A DNA stretch of 64,000 bases from Marivivens sp. (GCA_024642115.1 JAHEBU010000001.1:496001-560000); one strand, 5' to 3'; positions 35,041 to 44,500 are shown, counted from the first letter of the stretch. Made by a program: numbers and translations. The notes: generated by a model not told the origin, from the sequence alone.

Positions 35041-36293
35041 AATATGCACTTCTGTCGACGGGGGCGCTGATCGCCTCGGTCGCCTACGGCACGATGGCCG
35101 TGGCCCAAACCGACCTGACCATGTGGTATCATGGCGCCGGGAACGAGGTCGAAAGCAACATCATCAATCAGATCATCACCGACTTCAACGCCAGCCAGAC
35201 CGACTGGAAGGTCTCGCTCCAGTCGTTTCCGCAGGCCGCCTACAACGATTCGGTGACGGCAGGGGCCCTTGCTGGCAACCTGCCCGACATCCTCGATGTG
35301 GACGGGCCGAACATGCCCAACTGGGCTTGGGCCGGTTACATGCAGCCACTTCAGATCGACGAAAGCATCATCGCTGACTTCCTGCCCGGCACCAAAGGGG
35401 TCTGGGACGGCAAGCTCTATTCGATCGGCCTGTGGGATGCAGCCATCGCGCTGGTAACTCGTCAGTCCTATCTGGACGAACTTGGCCTGCGCACCCCCAC
35501 TTTGGACCAACCCTGGACCAAGGACGAATTCATGGCAGCGCTGGACGCAGCCAAGGCATCCGGCAAATTCGAATACGCCTTTGATCCCGGTATGGCTTGG
35601 ACTGGCGAATGGTACCCCTACGCCTTCTCGCCCTTCCTGCAATCGTTCGGCGGGGACATCATCGACCGCAGCACTTACATGACTGCCGAAGGCGCGCTGA
35701 ACGGCGAGGCCGCCAACGCCTGGGGCGAATGGTGGCAGGGCCTGTTCACCGGCGGCTATGCGCAGGTGACCCAAGACCCGGCAGATCGTGACGGAGGCTT
35801 TGCCGCCGGCAAATACGCCTTCTCGTGGAACGGCAACTGGGCGGCTCTCGGCGCGCTCAAGACGTTCCCCGATACCTTGTTCCTGCCCGCACCCGACTTT
35901 GGCAACGGTCCGAAAATCGGTGCCGCCTCCTGGCAATTCGGCGTCTCTGCCTCATCCCAGCACCCTGATGGGGCCTCGGCCTTCATCCAGTTTGCGCTTC
36001 AGGACAAATACCTTGCCGCCTTCTCGAACGGCATCGGCCTGATCCCGGCAACGCCCAGCGCCGCCGCGATGACCGACAACTATAAGGAAGGCGGGCCGAT
36101 GGCCGTATTCTTTGAACTTTCGGCCGCACAGGGCATGCTTCGCCCCGTCACTCCCGGCTACATCGTGGAATCCAAGGTCTTTGAAAAGGTCGCGGCCGAC
36201 ATCGCCAACGGGGCCAACGTGGCAGACACGCTTGACGCGGCCGTCGATGAAATCGACGCCGATATCGCCAAGAACAACGGCTACGGTCACTAA
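35037..36293 (+). CDS. Sugar ABC transporter substrate-binding protein
   Basis: 418-residue family 1 binding protein with a Sec signal peptide (MKYALLSTGALIASVAYGTM, cleavage near AVAQ). The mature part begins TDLTMWYHGAGNEVESNIIN. It starts inside the lacI stop (ATGA), which is unusual for a highly expressed protein and suggests extra control by a downstream hairpin. The substrate is unknown; the neighbouring GH32-like gene suggests a fructoside-like oligosaccharide, but this is inference. Confidence 0.9.
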   Translation: MKYALLSTGALIASVAYGTMAVAQTDLTMWYHGAGNEVESNIINQIITDFNASQTDWKVSLQSFPQAAYNDSVTAGALAGNLPDILDVDGPNMPNWAWAGYMQPLQIDESIIADFLPGTKGVWDGKLYSIGLWDAAIALVTRQSYLDELGLRTPTLDQPWTKDEFMAALDAAKASGKFEYAFDPGMAWTGEWYPYAFSPFLQSFGGDIIDRSTYMTAEGALNGEAANAWGEWWQGLFTGGYAQVTQDPADRDGGFAAGKYAFSWNGNWAALGALKTFPDTLFLPAPDFGNGPKIGAASWQFGVSASSQHPDGASAFIQFALQDKYLAAFSNGIGLIPATPSAAAMTDNYKEGGPMAVFFELSAAQGMLRPVTPGYIVESKVFEKVAADIANGANVADTLDAAVDEIDADIAKNNGYGH

Positions 36294-36315
36294 CACATCC
36301 TCCCAAGGAACCGTG

Positions 36316-36338
36316 GGGTCCGGCAACGTGCCGGGCCC
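36316..36338 (+). terminator. Stem-loop after the binding protein gene
   Basis: GGGTCCGGCA (36316-36325), loop ACG, TGCCGGGCCC (36329-36338): a 10-bp stem with one G-T wobble, in the 74-base gap before the permease genes. No T-tract follows, so it is more likely an mRNA-stabilising or attenuating hairpin than a terminator. Confidence 0.55.
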
Positions 36339-36367
36339 TGCACCCCCCAATCTCTTCCAAGAAGGGT

Positions 36368-37453
36368 ATGACGATGGCAACTTCCACCAAACTCACACGG
36401 TCGAACTCGGCAGGCTGGGCTTTTGCCCTCCCGGGCTTCGGGCTGATGGCGGTCTTCATCATCATTCCGTTCTTCTTTGCCATCGGGCTGTCGTTCACCA
36501 ACCAGCGGCTCGTGTCGCCCAACCCGACAGAATACACCGGGCTGGCCAACTATCGTCAGTTGCTGGGGATGGGCGTCATCACGCTGGACGCTGTCAAGGA
36601 CGACGCGGGGCAGATCGTCCGCGATGAAACTGGCGCGCCAACCTTTCCGCGGGTTCGCGACTATACCCGGAACAACCCCGACTACCCGCAACTTCAAGGC
36701 ATGCGGGAATGGTTCAGCTGGGGGTCTGACACCAGCCGGACTTATGTTCTGGCGCGCGACGTGGTGTTCATGACCGCCCTTATGAATACGATCATCTTCG
36801 TGATTGTCGTGGCGCCTGTTCAGGGGGGATTAGCCCTGCTGCTGGCCTTGCTCATCAACCAGCGACTGCGCGGGATCAACGTCTATCGGGCAATCTATTT
36901 CATGCCGGTCGTCGTCTCGATCGTCGTCGTCTCGCTGTTGTGGCGGTTCATTTACGATGGAAACTCGGGCCTTTTGAATAATATGCTGGGGGCGATCAGT
37001 TTCGGCGCGATCAAGCCAGTGGACTGGCTCGGCAATCCAAACACTGCGCTCGGGTCAATCATCCTCATGTCAATCTGGCAGGCAGTGGGGTTCCACATGG
37101 TGATCTGGCTTTCGGGTCTGCAAACGATCAGCCCGACCCTGTACGAGGCGGCAGCGATCGAGGGGTCCTCCAAATGGCAGACCTTCCGCTATGTCACCTG
37201 GCCGGGACTGCGCAACACCGCCGTTCTGGTGCTGATCGTCATCACCATGCAGGCCTTTGCCCTGTTCGCCCAGATCGACGTCATGACCAAGGGCGGCCCG
37301 CTGGACAGCACACAGACCATCGTATTTCAGGCGATCCAGCGCGGCTATGGCAAGCAGGACATTTCGGGCGGATCGGCCATTTCGGTGATCCTGTTCGTGC
37401 TGGTCCTGACCATATCGCTGATCCAACGCTACTTCACGCGGGAGAAGAACTGA
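36368..37453 (+). CDS. Sugar ABC transporter permease with long periplasmic insertion
   Basis: 361-residue MalF-type permease. Helix 1 (WAFALPGFGLMAVFIIIPFF) is followed by about 95 mostly hydrophilic residues before helix 2 (near VVFMTALMNTIIFVIVVAP), reminiscent of the MalF P2 insertion but much shorter. The EAA loop is LYEAAAIEGSSKWQTFRYVT. Start at 36368 after AAGAAGGGT; an ATG two codons on is possible. Overlaps the next gene as TGATG. Confidence 0.9.
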   Translation: MTMATSTKLTRSNSAGWAFALPGFGLMAVFIIIPFFFAIGLSFTNQRLVSPNPTEYTGLANYRQLLGMGVITLDAVKDDAGQIVRDETGAPTFPRVRDYTRNNPDYPQLQGMREWFSWGSDTSRTYVLARDVVFMTALMNTIIFVIVVAPVQGGLALLLALLINQRLRGINVYRAIYFMPVVVSIVVVSLLWRFIYDGNSGLLNNMLGAISFGAIKPVDWLGNPNTALGSIILMSIWQAVGFHMVIWLSGLQTISPTLYEAAAIEGSSKWQTFRYVTWPGLRNTAVLVLIVITMQAFALFAQIDVMTKGGPLDSTQTIVFQAIQRGYGKQDISGGSAISVILFVLVLTISLIQRYFTREKN

Positions 37454-38331
37454 TGGCCTCGATTTCCGCCGACAACCACGGGCTGCGGCTGGTGGTGCGC
37501 TATATGGTCCTGACGCTGGTCGCGATCATTTTCATCTTTCCGCTGGTCTTCATGGTCGTCTCTTCGCTCAAACCCGATCAGCAATTGCTGGCGGACACGT
37601 CATCGTTGCGGGCGTTCCTGCCGGTTGGCGACATCAGCGTGGACAATTATTACGCCGCCTTCAAACGGGCCCCGGTCGGGACCTTCGTGCTCAACTCGGT
37701 CATCATAACAGGTGTCACGGTTGTCTTGTCGCTGTTCATATGTTCGATGGCCGCTTTCAGCTTTGTCTTTCTCAAATGGCAAGGGCGCGACCTCATCCTG
37801 TCGATCATTCTGGCCACACTGATCGTGCCGTTTGAAACGATCGCCATTCCGCTCCTGCTTTTATCGTCCAAGCTTCCGTGGATCGGGGCGCACGGGCTGG
37901 AATGGGGATGGCTGAACACCTACCGGGTACAAATCATCCCATTCATCGCAGATGGCCTGACGATTTTCCTCTTCGTTCAGTACTTCAAAGACCTGCCCGG
38001 CGAACTGATCGAGGCAGCCCGCGTGGAAGGGGCCACCTGGCCACAGATCTATCGGCGCATCGTCATGCCTCTGTCTGGTCCCGTTCTGGCCACCGCCGCC
38101 ATCCTCAAATTTCTGGCGATGTATAACCAATACCTCTGGCCCCTCATGGTGGTGCAACAGGAAGAATACCGGCCGGTCATGGTGGGCCTGCAATATTTCT
38201 TCCAGCTCAACCGGGCGTGGGGGGAAATCATGGCATATCTAAGCCTGATCACTGTGCCAGTTCTGGCCTTCTACCTTGTCCTGCAACGCGCATTCATCGC
38301 CTCCATCGCCTCGACCGGCGTCAAGGGCTGA
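37453..38331 (+). CDS. Sugar ABC transporter permease (MalG type)
   Basis: 292-residue inner-membrane permease with about six helices, EAA loop LIEAARVEGATWPQIYRRIV and the C-terminal LQRAFIASIASTGVKG typical of MalG/UgpE-like subunits. It starts in a TGATG overlap with the preceding permease and pairs with it. The GH32-like gene begins 13 bases after its stop. Confidence 0.92.
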   Translation: MASISADNHGLRLVVRYMVLTLVAIIFIFPLVFMVVSSLKPDQQLLADTSSLRAFLPVGDISVDNYYAAFKRAPVGTFVLNSVIITGVTVVLSLFICSMAAFSFVFLKWQGRDLILSIILATLIVPFETIAIPLLLLSSKLPWIGAHGLEWGWLNTYRVQIIPFIADGLTIFLFVQYFKDLPGELIEAARVEGATWPQIYRRIVMPLSGPVLATAAILKFLAMYNQYLWPLMVVQQEEYRPVMVGLQYFFQLNRAWGEIMAYLSLITVPVLAFYLVLQRAFIASIASTGVKG

Positions 38332-38344
38332 AAGGAAAACGCCT

Positions 38345-39337
38345 ATGGTTCTCGCCCTCAATCACCAATGGATCTGGGACAGCTGGTATGCCCACGACGG
38401 CAAACAATGGCACGGCTATTTCCTCAAGGCAGACAAGGCCCTGGGCGATCCTGACCTGAGACACTTCAACGTCAGCCAAGGTCACGCCGTCAGCGACGAT
38501 CTGATCAACTGGACGCACCTGGGCACCTGCCTGACACCGACCCATGGATCGGGCAACTTCGACGACATGACCACCTGGACCGGATCGGTTCTGCAAGGAC
38601 CGGACGGGCTGTGGCACCTGTTCTACACCGGGTCATCGTCGGTCGAAAAAGGGATGTACCAGCGGATCGGACACGCGACCTCGACTGACATGCACAATTG
38701 GGAACGGGTGGGCGACGGGCTCTGCCTCGATCTGACCGGGCCAGTCGCGGATCAGTATGAAAAGGATCACGTGATCGGCCACTGGCATGACCGGGCGATG
38801 CGCGACCCCTGGGTGATGAAGGACCCTGACGGGGACGGATACCTGATGTATTTCACCGCCCGCGCGCCCGGCATTGCCGAACCGAACGAAGGTGGGGCGA
38901 TCGGTTTCGCCACCTCGCCGGACCTCTACACCTGGACCCTGCAACCACCCGTATTCACAGGCAACTTTGGCCAGCTAGAAGTGCCGCAGGTGTTCCAGAT
39001 AGGAAACCAGTGGTATTGCCTGTTCTGCACCAGCGCCAGTCACTGGTCGGTCGCGCAAAAGGCCGGCGCGGGCGTCCCGCCCGTCACCGGCACCCACTAC
39101 CTTACCGGACCCAGCCCGCGCGGACCGTGGACCGTCGCACCCGAATTTCTTGACGGGGACGAACCCTGTCGTCGCTATGCGTCGCGGATGCTCGATACCG
39201 GGAATGGATGGGTCATCATGGGATTTGCCGACAGCGGGCACGACACTTTCATCGGACATGTCATGGACCCCGAACCCGTCGAAGTGGACAGCAATGGCCA
39301 CCTTAATGTCATTCGAGCACGAAAGGCGGCAGAATAA
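38345..39337 (+). CDS. GH32-like glycoside hydrolase, cytoplasmic
   Basis: 330-residue five-bladed-propeller hydrolase of the GH32/GH68/GH43 type without a signal peptide. Signature positions are recognisable but changed: WMNDPNG becomes WIWDSWY (Asp kept as candidate nucleophile), FSGS becomes WTGS, RDPKV becomes RDPWV (transition-state Asp kept) and ECP becomes LEVPQ (Glu kept as candidate acid/base). It probably splits the sugar imported by the flanking ABC system; a beta-fructosidase is the first guess, but the altered motifs argue for another glycoside. The ATG follows AAAGGAAAACGCCT. Confidence 0.75.
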   Translation: MVLALNHQWIWDSWYAHDGKQWHGYFLKADKALGDPDLRHFNVSQGHAVSDDLINWTHLGTCLTPTHGSGNFDDMTTWTGSVLQGPDGLWHLFYTGSSSVEKGMYQRIGHATSTDMHNWERVGDGLCLDLTGPVADQYEKDHVIGHWHDRAMRDPWVMKDPDGDGYLMYFTARAPGIAEPNEGGAIGFATSPDLYTWTLQPPVFTGNFGQLEVPQVFQIGNQWYCLFCTSASHWSVAQKAGAGVPPVTGTHYLTGPSPRGPWTVAPEFLDGDEPCRRYASRMLDTGNGWVIMGFADSGHDTFIGHVMDPEPVEVDSNGHLNVIRARKAAE

Positions 39338-40444
39338 ATGGCTCAGGTCGTTCTCAAGAACCTCAAGAAATCTTTTGGCACGGTGGACGTGATCAAGGGC
39401 GTGGACCTTACCATCGAAGACGGCGAATTCGTCGTTTTCGTCGGCCCTTCGGGATGCGGAAAATCGACCCTGTTGCGGATGATCGCGGGGCTCGAGGATA
39501 TCTCCTCCGGCACGCTGTCGATCAATGGTCAAGTGGTCAACGACCTGCAACCCAAGGATCGCAAGATCGCCATGGTGTTCCAATCCTACGCGATCTTCCC
39601 GCACATGACGGTGCGGGAAAATGTGGCCTTTGGCCTGACCATCGCCGGCGCGTCCAAGGCCGAAAAGGACGCCAAGGTGAACGAAGCCGCCCGCATTCTT
39701 CAGATGGAGCATCTGATGGAGCGGCGGCCGAGCCAGCTTTCGGGCGGGCAGAGACAGCGGGTGGCCATCGGCCGCGCCATCGTCCGGGAACCCTCGGTGT
39801 TCCTGTTCGACGAACCGCTGTCCAACCTCGACGCGGCCCTGCGGATGGACATGCGGATGGAGATTGGAAAGCTACACCACGACCTGAGCGCCACGATGGT
39901 CTATGTGACCCACGATCAGGTCGAGGCGATGACGCTGGCCGACAAGATCGTCGTCCTGCGGTCCGGGTCGGTCATGCAGATCGGATCGCCAATGGACCTG
40001 TATCACAACCCCGCCAACCTGTTCGTCGCTGGATTCCTGGGGGCCCCGTCAATGAACTTTCTTGACGTGACGATCACCGAAATGGACGACACTGGCTGCA
40101 CCGTGCGCAACGGGGCTCTTGATCCGGTGCGAATCCCGTCCCTGCCCAAAGGAGACACCGCAGCAAAGGTTGGGGATACGGTCAAACTGGGGCTACGCCC
40201 GCAATATCTTATCCCGTCGATTGACCCCGCGTCGGGCACTTTGCATGGCAAGGTCATTCTGACTGAACGACTTGGCAGCGAAACGGTGGTGGACCTTGCG
40301 CTGACGGACGGGACCAAACTGATCGTCGCCTTGCCCGAAGACGCCCAATTCGAACGTGGGCGCGAGGTGAGCCTGTCCTTCGGTCCGGCGCGGGCGCATC
40401 TGTTCACGCCAGACCCCGAACTTCAGGCATCTGCCAAGCACTGA
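39338..40444 (+). CDS. Sugar ABC transporter ATPase (MalK/UgpC type)
   Basis: 368-residue ATPase: Walker [10 protein letters not shown], signature LSGGQRQRV, Walker [13 protein letters not shown], switch His in YVTHDQVEA, and a C-terminal regulatory domain ([11 protein letters not shown]). It starts directly after the GH32-like stop and ends the operon begun by lacI, completing a full importer. The next gene converges one base beyond its stop. Confidence 0.93.
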   Translation: MAQVVLKNLKKSFGTVDVIKGVDLTIEDGEFVVFVGPSGCGKSTLLRMIAGLEDISSGTLSINGQVVNDLQPKDRKIAMVFQSYAIFPHMTVRENVAFGLTIAGASKAEKDAKVNEAARILQMEHLMERRPSQLSGGQRQRVAIGRAIVREPSVFLFDEPLSNLDAALRMDMRMEIGKLHHDLSATMVYVTHDQVEAMTLADKIVVLRSGSVMQIGSPMDLYHNPANLFVAGFLGAPSMNFLDVTITEMDDTGCTVRNGALDPVRIPSLPKGDTAAKVGDTVKLGLRPQYLIPSIDPASGTLHGKVILTERLGSETVVDLALTDGTKLIVALPEDAQFERGREVSLSFGPARAHLFTPDPELQASAKH

Positions 40445-40445
40445 C

Positions 40446-41180
40446 CTAGACGTTGGTCCAACCGCCGTCGATGGCGATCGCCTGCCCGGTCAGAAACGCG
40501 CTCTCGTCACTGGCCAGATACAGGGCCAATGCGGCGATTTCTTCGGGCGTACCAATGCGGCCCATAGGTTGACGGGCGACGAATGCAGCACGGGCGGCCT
40601 CGTAATCGCCTGTGGCCGACAGGCGCTGGTGCAGGCTGGGGCTGTCCACGGTGGCAGGGCAAATTGCATTGCAACGGATGCCTTTGGTGATGAAGTCGGC
40701 CGCGATGCTTTTGGTCATGCCGATCACGGCCGCCTTGGTCGCGCCATAGACGAACCGGTTGGGGGCCGCGATGATCGATGACGCGGCCGACGACATGTTG
40801 ACAATCGACCCGCCCCCCCCCGCCAGCATCCCCGGCAGAAACGCCCGCGTGACCCGCCAGGTGCCTTTGACGTTCAGGCCGAAACTGAAATCGAACTGAT
40901 CCTCGTCGCACTCCATGATGGTGCCATGGGCGACAAAACCGGCACAGTTGAACAATACGTTCACCGGGCCGATCGTGGCCGCCATGGCCTGAACTGCCGG
41001 GCCATCTGTCACGTCAAGCGCGTGCACTTCGATCCCTTCGGCGGCAAGAGCGGCCAGAGCGGCCCCAGATATGTCGGTCGCAATGACTCGTGCGCCCTCG
41101 GCGGCAAAGCGACGGGCGGTCGCCTGCCCGATCCCGGCCCCCGCTGCGGTCACAAATGCCGTTTTTCCAACCAGTCGCAT
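40446..41180 (-). CDS. SDR, DHRS6-like; probable 2-keto-3-deoxy-L-fuconate dehydrogenase
   Basis: 244-residue SDR with intact motifs: FVTAAGAGIGQATAR, NCAG, NMSSAASS and YGATKAAV. It closely follows the DHRS6/bacterial KDF dehydrogenase pattern (VLFNCAGFVAHGTIMECDE, IRCNAICPATVDSPSLHQR, YLASDESAFLTGQAIAIDGG). Role inferred: NAD-linked oxidation of 2-keto-3-deoxy-L-fuconate in the non-phosphorylating L-fucose route, though L-fucose dehydrogenase or hydroxybutyrate dehydrogenase activity is possible. I place the start at 41180, overlapping the uxaA-like stop as TGATG; an upstream ATG at 41204 lies inside that gene. Confidence 0.85.
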   Translation of the reverse strand: MRLVGKTAFVTAAGAGIGQATARRFAAEGARVIATDISGAALAALAAEGIEVHALDVTDGPAVQAMAATIGPVNVLFNCAGFVAHGTIMECDEDQFDFSFGLNVKGTWRVTRAFLPGMLAGGGGSIVNMSSAASSIIAAPNRFVYGATKAAVIGMTKSIAADFITKGIRCNAICPATVDSPSLHQRLSATGDYEAARAAFVARQPMGRIGTPEEIAALALYLASDESAFLTGQAIAIDGGWTNV

Positions 41181-42757
41181 CACATCACCGCCCCGATCTG
41201 CCACGGCACGAACTCCGCCCCGCCAAAACCCAATTCTTCGCTCTTGGTCTTTTGACCCGACGCGACCGCCAGCATGACATCCAGAATATGTGCGCCTTTG
41301 TCTTCGATGCTAATTCCGTCTGTAATGATGTCGCCACAGTTGATGTCCATGTCCTCGGACATACGGACGTACATCTCGGAATTGGTCGATAACTTGATGC
41401 AGGGAACCGGCTTGTATCCTGACACCGACCCTCTCCCGGTGGTAAACGCGATCAGGTTCGCGCCGCTGGCGATCTGGCCCGTGACCGAACAAGGATCATA
41501 ACCGGGGCTGTCCATATAAACGAACCCCGGGCTCGTGATCGGCTCGGCGAATTTATACACATCGGCAAGCGGGGCGGTGCCGCCCTTGGCCACAGCACCC
41601 AGCGACTTCTCCAGAATGGTAGTCAGACCACCCTTCTTGTTTCCGGGACTAGGGTTGTTGTCCATCTCGCCGCCATTGCGGGCGGTGTAGTCCTCCCACC
41701 AGCGGATTCGGTCCACCAGCTTTTGACCGACTTCGGGGGTGACGGCACGACGGGTCAACAGGTGCTCGGCCCCATAGATTTCGGGCGTTTCGGACAGGAT
41801 CGTCGTCCCCCCCATCCGAACCAACAGGTCGGACGCCGCGCCTAGCGCGGGATTGGCGGTAATGCCGGAGTAACCATCGGACCCGCCGCACTGCATCCCG
41901 ATGGTCAGGGCGCTGGCCGGGGCCGGGGCGCGGGCGGCCGTGTTGGCAACCGCCGCCATTTCGCGCAGCATCTCCAGCCCCTTGTCGATGGTGCGGCGGG
42001 TGCCGCCCGTCTGCTGGATCGTCATATAGCGGAAATTGCCATCCGGGCGCATCCGGCTCGCGCCGATCAGGTCGGGGATCTGCATGACTTCGCAGCCTAG
42101 ACCAACCAACAGGATGCCGCCGAAATTCGGATTGCGGGCATACCCCTGAAGCGTGCGAAACAGGGTGTCATATCCCTCGTTCACGCCAGACATGCCGCAG
42201 CCTGTGCCGTGGACGATGGGAACCACACCGTCGATATTGGGAAACTCGGCCAACCATGTGGCTTTTTCAGCAGCTTCGGCGATGAAACGGGCGACCGATC
42301 CCGAACAATTCACCGATGTCAGGATGCCAAGGTAATTCCGCGTGCCTACCCGCCCGTCCGCCCGGTGATATCCCATCCATGTGCGCGGGGCCGTGATGGC
42401 GGGGGCCGACCGCAGGTCAGTGGAAAAGGCATAGTCCTGGTCGTGGTCCCCCATCCCAAGGTTGTGGGTATGGATATGCGCACCCACGGGAATGTCCTGC
42501 GTGGCCTGTCCGATCGTCTGGCCATAGCGGATCACCCTCTGGCCTTTGGTGATCGGTTCGACGGCCATCTTGTGTCCCCGCGGCACCGGGTCGGCCAACG
42601 GCACGTCGATCCCCGGCACGACCGATCCTGCTGGAAGATCAGCCAATGCAATCAACACATTGTCCGATTCGTGCAGGCGGATCACGCTGTCCTTGCGATC
42701 TGTCACGGCAGTCCCTTTCGTGGCGTCAGACGCGGGAGGCTCAGCTTGACTTGGCAT
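41180..42757 (-). CDS. UxaA-family sugar-acid dehydratase (altronate/fuconate dehydratase type)
   Basis: 525-residue UxaA/GarD-family enzyme: N-terminal SAF-like domain (IRLHESDNVLIALADLPAG, GAHIHTHNLGMGDH) and a large metal-dependent C-terminal part (GRVGTRNYLGILTSVNCSG, GTGCGMSGVNEGYDTLFRTL, QCGGSDGYSGITANPALGAA, EMDNNPSPGNKKGGLTTILE). With a lactonase, KDF-type SDR and FucU in the same regulon, its likely substrate is L-fuconate rather than altronate, as proposed for the split UxaA homologues of the Campylobacter fucose island. Start uncertain: ATG 42757 or GTG 42706. Co-transcribed with the SDR. Confidence 0.85.
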   Translation of the reverse strand: MPSQAEPPASDATKGTAVTDRKDSVIRLHESDNVLIALADLPAGSVVPGIDVPLADPVPRGHKMAVEPITKGQRVIRYGQTIGQATQDIPVGAHIHTHNLGMGDHDQDYAFSTDLRSAPAITAPRTWMGYHRADGRVGTRNYLGILTSVNCSGSVARFIAEAAEKATWLAEFPNIDGVVPIVHGTGCGMSGVNEGYDTLFRTLQGYARNPNFGGILLVGLGCEVMQIPDLIGASRMRPDGNFRYMTIQQTGGTRRTIDKGLEMLREMAAVANTAARAPAPASALTIGMQCGGSDGYSGITANPALGAASDLLVRMGGTTILSETPEIYGAEHLLTRRAVTPEVGQKLVDRIRWWEDYTARNGGEMDNNPSPGNKKGGLTTILEKSLGAVAKGGTAPLADVYKFAEPITSPGFVYMDSPGYDPCSVTGQIASGANLIAFTTGRGSVSGYKPVPCIKLSTNSEMYVRMSEDMDINCGDIITDGISIEDKGAHILDVMLAVASGQKTKSEELGFGGAEFVPWQIGAVM

Positions 42758-42779
42758 GACCCGCCGCTAACATGTTAGC
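42746..42779 (+). promoter_or_regulatory. GntR operator site 1 overlapping the gntR promoter
   Basis: GCTAACATGTTAGC (42766-42779) is a perfect 14-bp palindrome ending at the base before the gntR ATG. TTGACT (42746-42751) and TAACAT (42768-42773), 16 bases apart, put the transcription start at about 42780, so the gntR mRNA may be leaderless. On the other strand TTGAAG with TAACAT (spacing 18) could drive the uxaA-like gene through the same palindrome. Related sites occur at 47222 and 56032. Confidence 0.65.
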
Positions 42780-43514
42780 ATGTTACAGGGCGCCCCCGAT
42801 CAACTTCAAGGACCATCTGACGCGACGCCGCGTCTTGCACCTTTGGACGACTGGTCGGGGTCTTTGGCCAACCGCGTTTATCAATCGCTCAAGCAGGCGA
42901 TTTCGACAATGGCCTATCGCCCCGGAGAGATCCTGCGCAAGGGCGAGATCTGCGATCAGCTTGGCGTGTCGCGCAGTCCCGTAGCCGAAGCGGTGGCCCG
43001 TCTGGCGGCCGAAGGGCTGGTCGATGTGATCCCGCAATCGGGAACATTCGTTGCCCGGTTTTCGATGGACGAAATCCGCGAAGGCGCTTTCATCCGCGAG
43101 GCGATCGAACTGGCGGCCGTCAGCCGTGTCGCCGAAACCGCCACCGACGATCAGGTTGTTCAACTGCGCCGGAACCTGCGCGTGCAAGAGGCGCTGGTGG
43201 CCGATGGCGACTATGCGGGCTTTTACAAATTCGATGGTGAAATGCACGAACTCATCCTCGCCTTTACCGGCTACCGCAAACTGGGGCAGGTGTCAGAAAC
43301 CGCTTGGCTGCATGTCAACCGGGCGCGGCGGCTGATCCTGCCAGTGCCGGGGCGGGTGGCGGCCACGCTGGACGAACACCGCGCCATCGTCGATGCAATC
43401 GCCGCCCATGACCCCGTGGCTGCGCGCGAGGCGACACAGCTTCACCTGCGGCAACTGCTGCGGTTTCTTGAACCCCTCGAACGGGAACGTCCCGACCTGT
43501 TCGACCCCACCTGA
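42780..43514 (+). CDS. GntR-family (FadR/FCD) transcriptional regulator
   Basis: 244-residue regulator with an N-terminal winged helix (LANRVYQSLKQAISTMAYRP, LRKGEICDQLGVSRSPVAEA) and a C-terminal FCD ligand domain. The metal ligands of FCD are suggested by Asp and His in FDGEMHELIL, His in DEHRAIVDAI and His in ATQLHLRQLL. The ATG at 42780 has no ribosome site and coincides with the predicted transcription start. Probably the repressor acting at the CTRACATGYTAG sites in this region; the effector is likely a sugar acid or keto-deoxy acid. Confidence 0.88.
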   Translation: MLQGAPDQLQGPSDATPRLAPLDDWSGSLANRVYQSLKQAISTMAYRPGEILRKGEICDQLGVSRSPVAEAVARLAAEGLVDVIPQSGTFVARFSMDEIREGAFIREAIELAAVSRVAETATDDQVVQLRRNLRVQEALVADGDYAGFYKFDGEMHELILAFTGYRKLGQVSETAWLHVNRARRLILPVPGRVAATLDEHRAIVDAIAAHDPVAAREATQLHLRQLLRFLEPLERERPDLFDPT

Positions 43515-43525
43515 CTGGAGCGCAA

Positions 43526-44500
43526 ATGCCCGATTTGCCCAACCGGCCCCGTTATGCGGCCCGGCTCAATGCGTTCAAGTCCAAGGGCCGAACCGTCGCC
43601 GACATGATCGCCGGGGCAGGACAAGTCGGCGGGCTGGACGCGGCTGACCTGAACTATCCCGACCATTTCAGCGGCAACAGCGCCGCCGAGTTGACCACTT
43701 TGCTTGGTCAGAACGGACTCCGGCTGAACGGACTGGCCATGCGCTATTACACCGACCCCGGCTTTCGGATCGGTGCCTTTACCAATCCTGATCCCACGGT
43801 GCGACAGGCAGCCATTGACCTGACAAAACGCGGGCTGGATGCCTTGGCTGACATGGGTGGACAAACCATGACACTATGGATGGGGCAGGACGGGGTGGAT
43901 TACCCGTTTCAGGGGAACTATGGACGGATGTGGGACGCGACCATCGACGCGATCCAGCAGGTAGCCGGGCATAACCCTGCGCTCGATATAGCCATTGAAT
44001 ACAAACCCAACGAACCGCGATGCTATGCCCTGATGCCGGACGCCGCCACCACGCTTCTGGCCGTGCGCGAGGCCGGAAATGCCAACCTTGGCGTGACGCT
44101 AGACTTTGCCCATGTGCTGTATGCCGACGAAATGCCTGCCCACGCGGCGCACTTGATTGCCCGCCATTCGCGGCTGCTCGGGGTCCACCTGAACGATGGA
44201 TATGGCAAACGGGACGACGGGCTGATCGCCGGCTCCATCCACCCGGTTCAGACCGTCGAACTCTTTGTCGAATTGTCGAGGATCGGCTATGATGGCGTCA
44301 TCTACTTTGACACTTTCCCCGATATGGGCGGCCTCGACCCGGTGGCGGAATCGCGGGCCAACATCGCCCTTGTCGAAAGGCTGCGAACCATCGCCCACGG
44401 GCTCACGGATGACCCGGCGCTTGCCGCTGCCATCGCCCGACAGGACGCCGCCGCCTCAACCCGGATCGTCGCTTCGGCCCTGTATGGGGCCGCCCGGTGA
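43526..44500 (+). CDS. Sugar isomerase/epimerase-like TIM-barrel protein
   Basis: 324-residue protein of the xylose-isomerase-like (AP endonuclease 2) superfamily. Metal ligands are suggested by Glu in IAIEYKPNEPRC, Asp in VTLDFAHVLYADE, His in LLGVHLNDGYGKRDDG and Asp in VIYFDTFPD. The YKPNEPR pattern recalls RhaI-type ketose/aldose isomerases. It follows gntR by 11 bases and overlaps a PfkB kinase gene as GTGA, so isomerisation of a free sugar followed by phosphorylation is a reasonable guess. Exact substrate not determinable. Confidence 0.8.
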   Translation: MPDLPNRPRYAARLNAFKSKGRTVADMIAGAGQVGGLDAADLNYPDHFSGNSAAELTTLLGQNGLRLNGLAMRYYTDPGFRIGAFTNPDPTVRQAAIDLTKRGLDALADMGGQTMTLWMGQDGVDYPFQGNYGRMWDATIDAIQQVAGHNPALDIAIEYKPNEPRCYALMPDAATTLLAVREAGNANLGVTLDFAHVLYADEMPAHAAHLIARHSRLLGVHLNDGYGKRDDGLIAGSIHPVQTVELFVELSRIGYDGVIYFDTFPDMGGLDPVAESRANIALVERLRTIAHGLTDDPALAAAIARQDAAASTRIVASALYGAAR

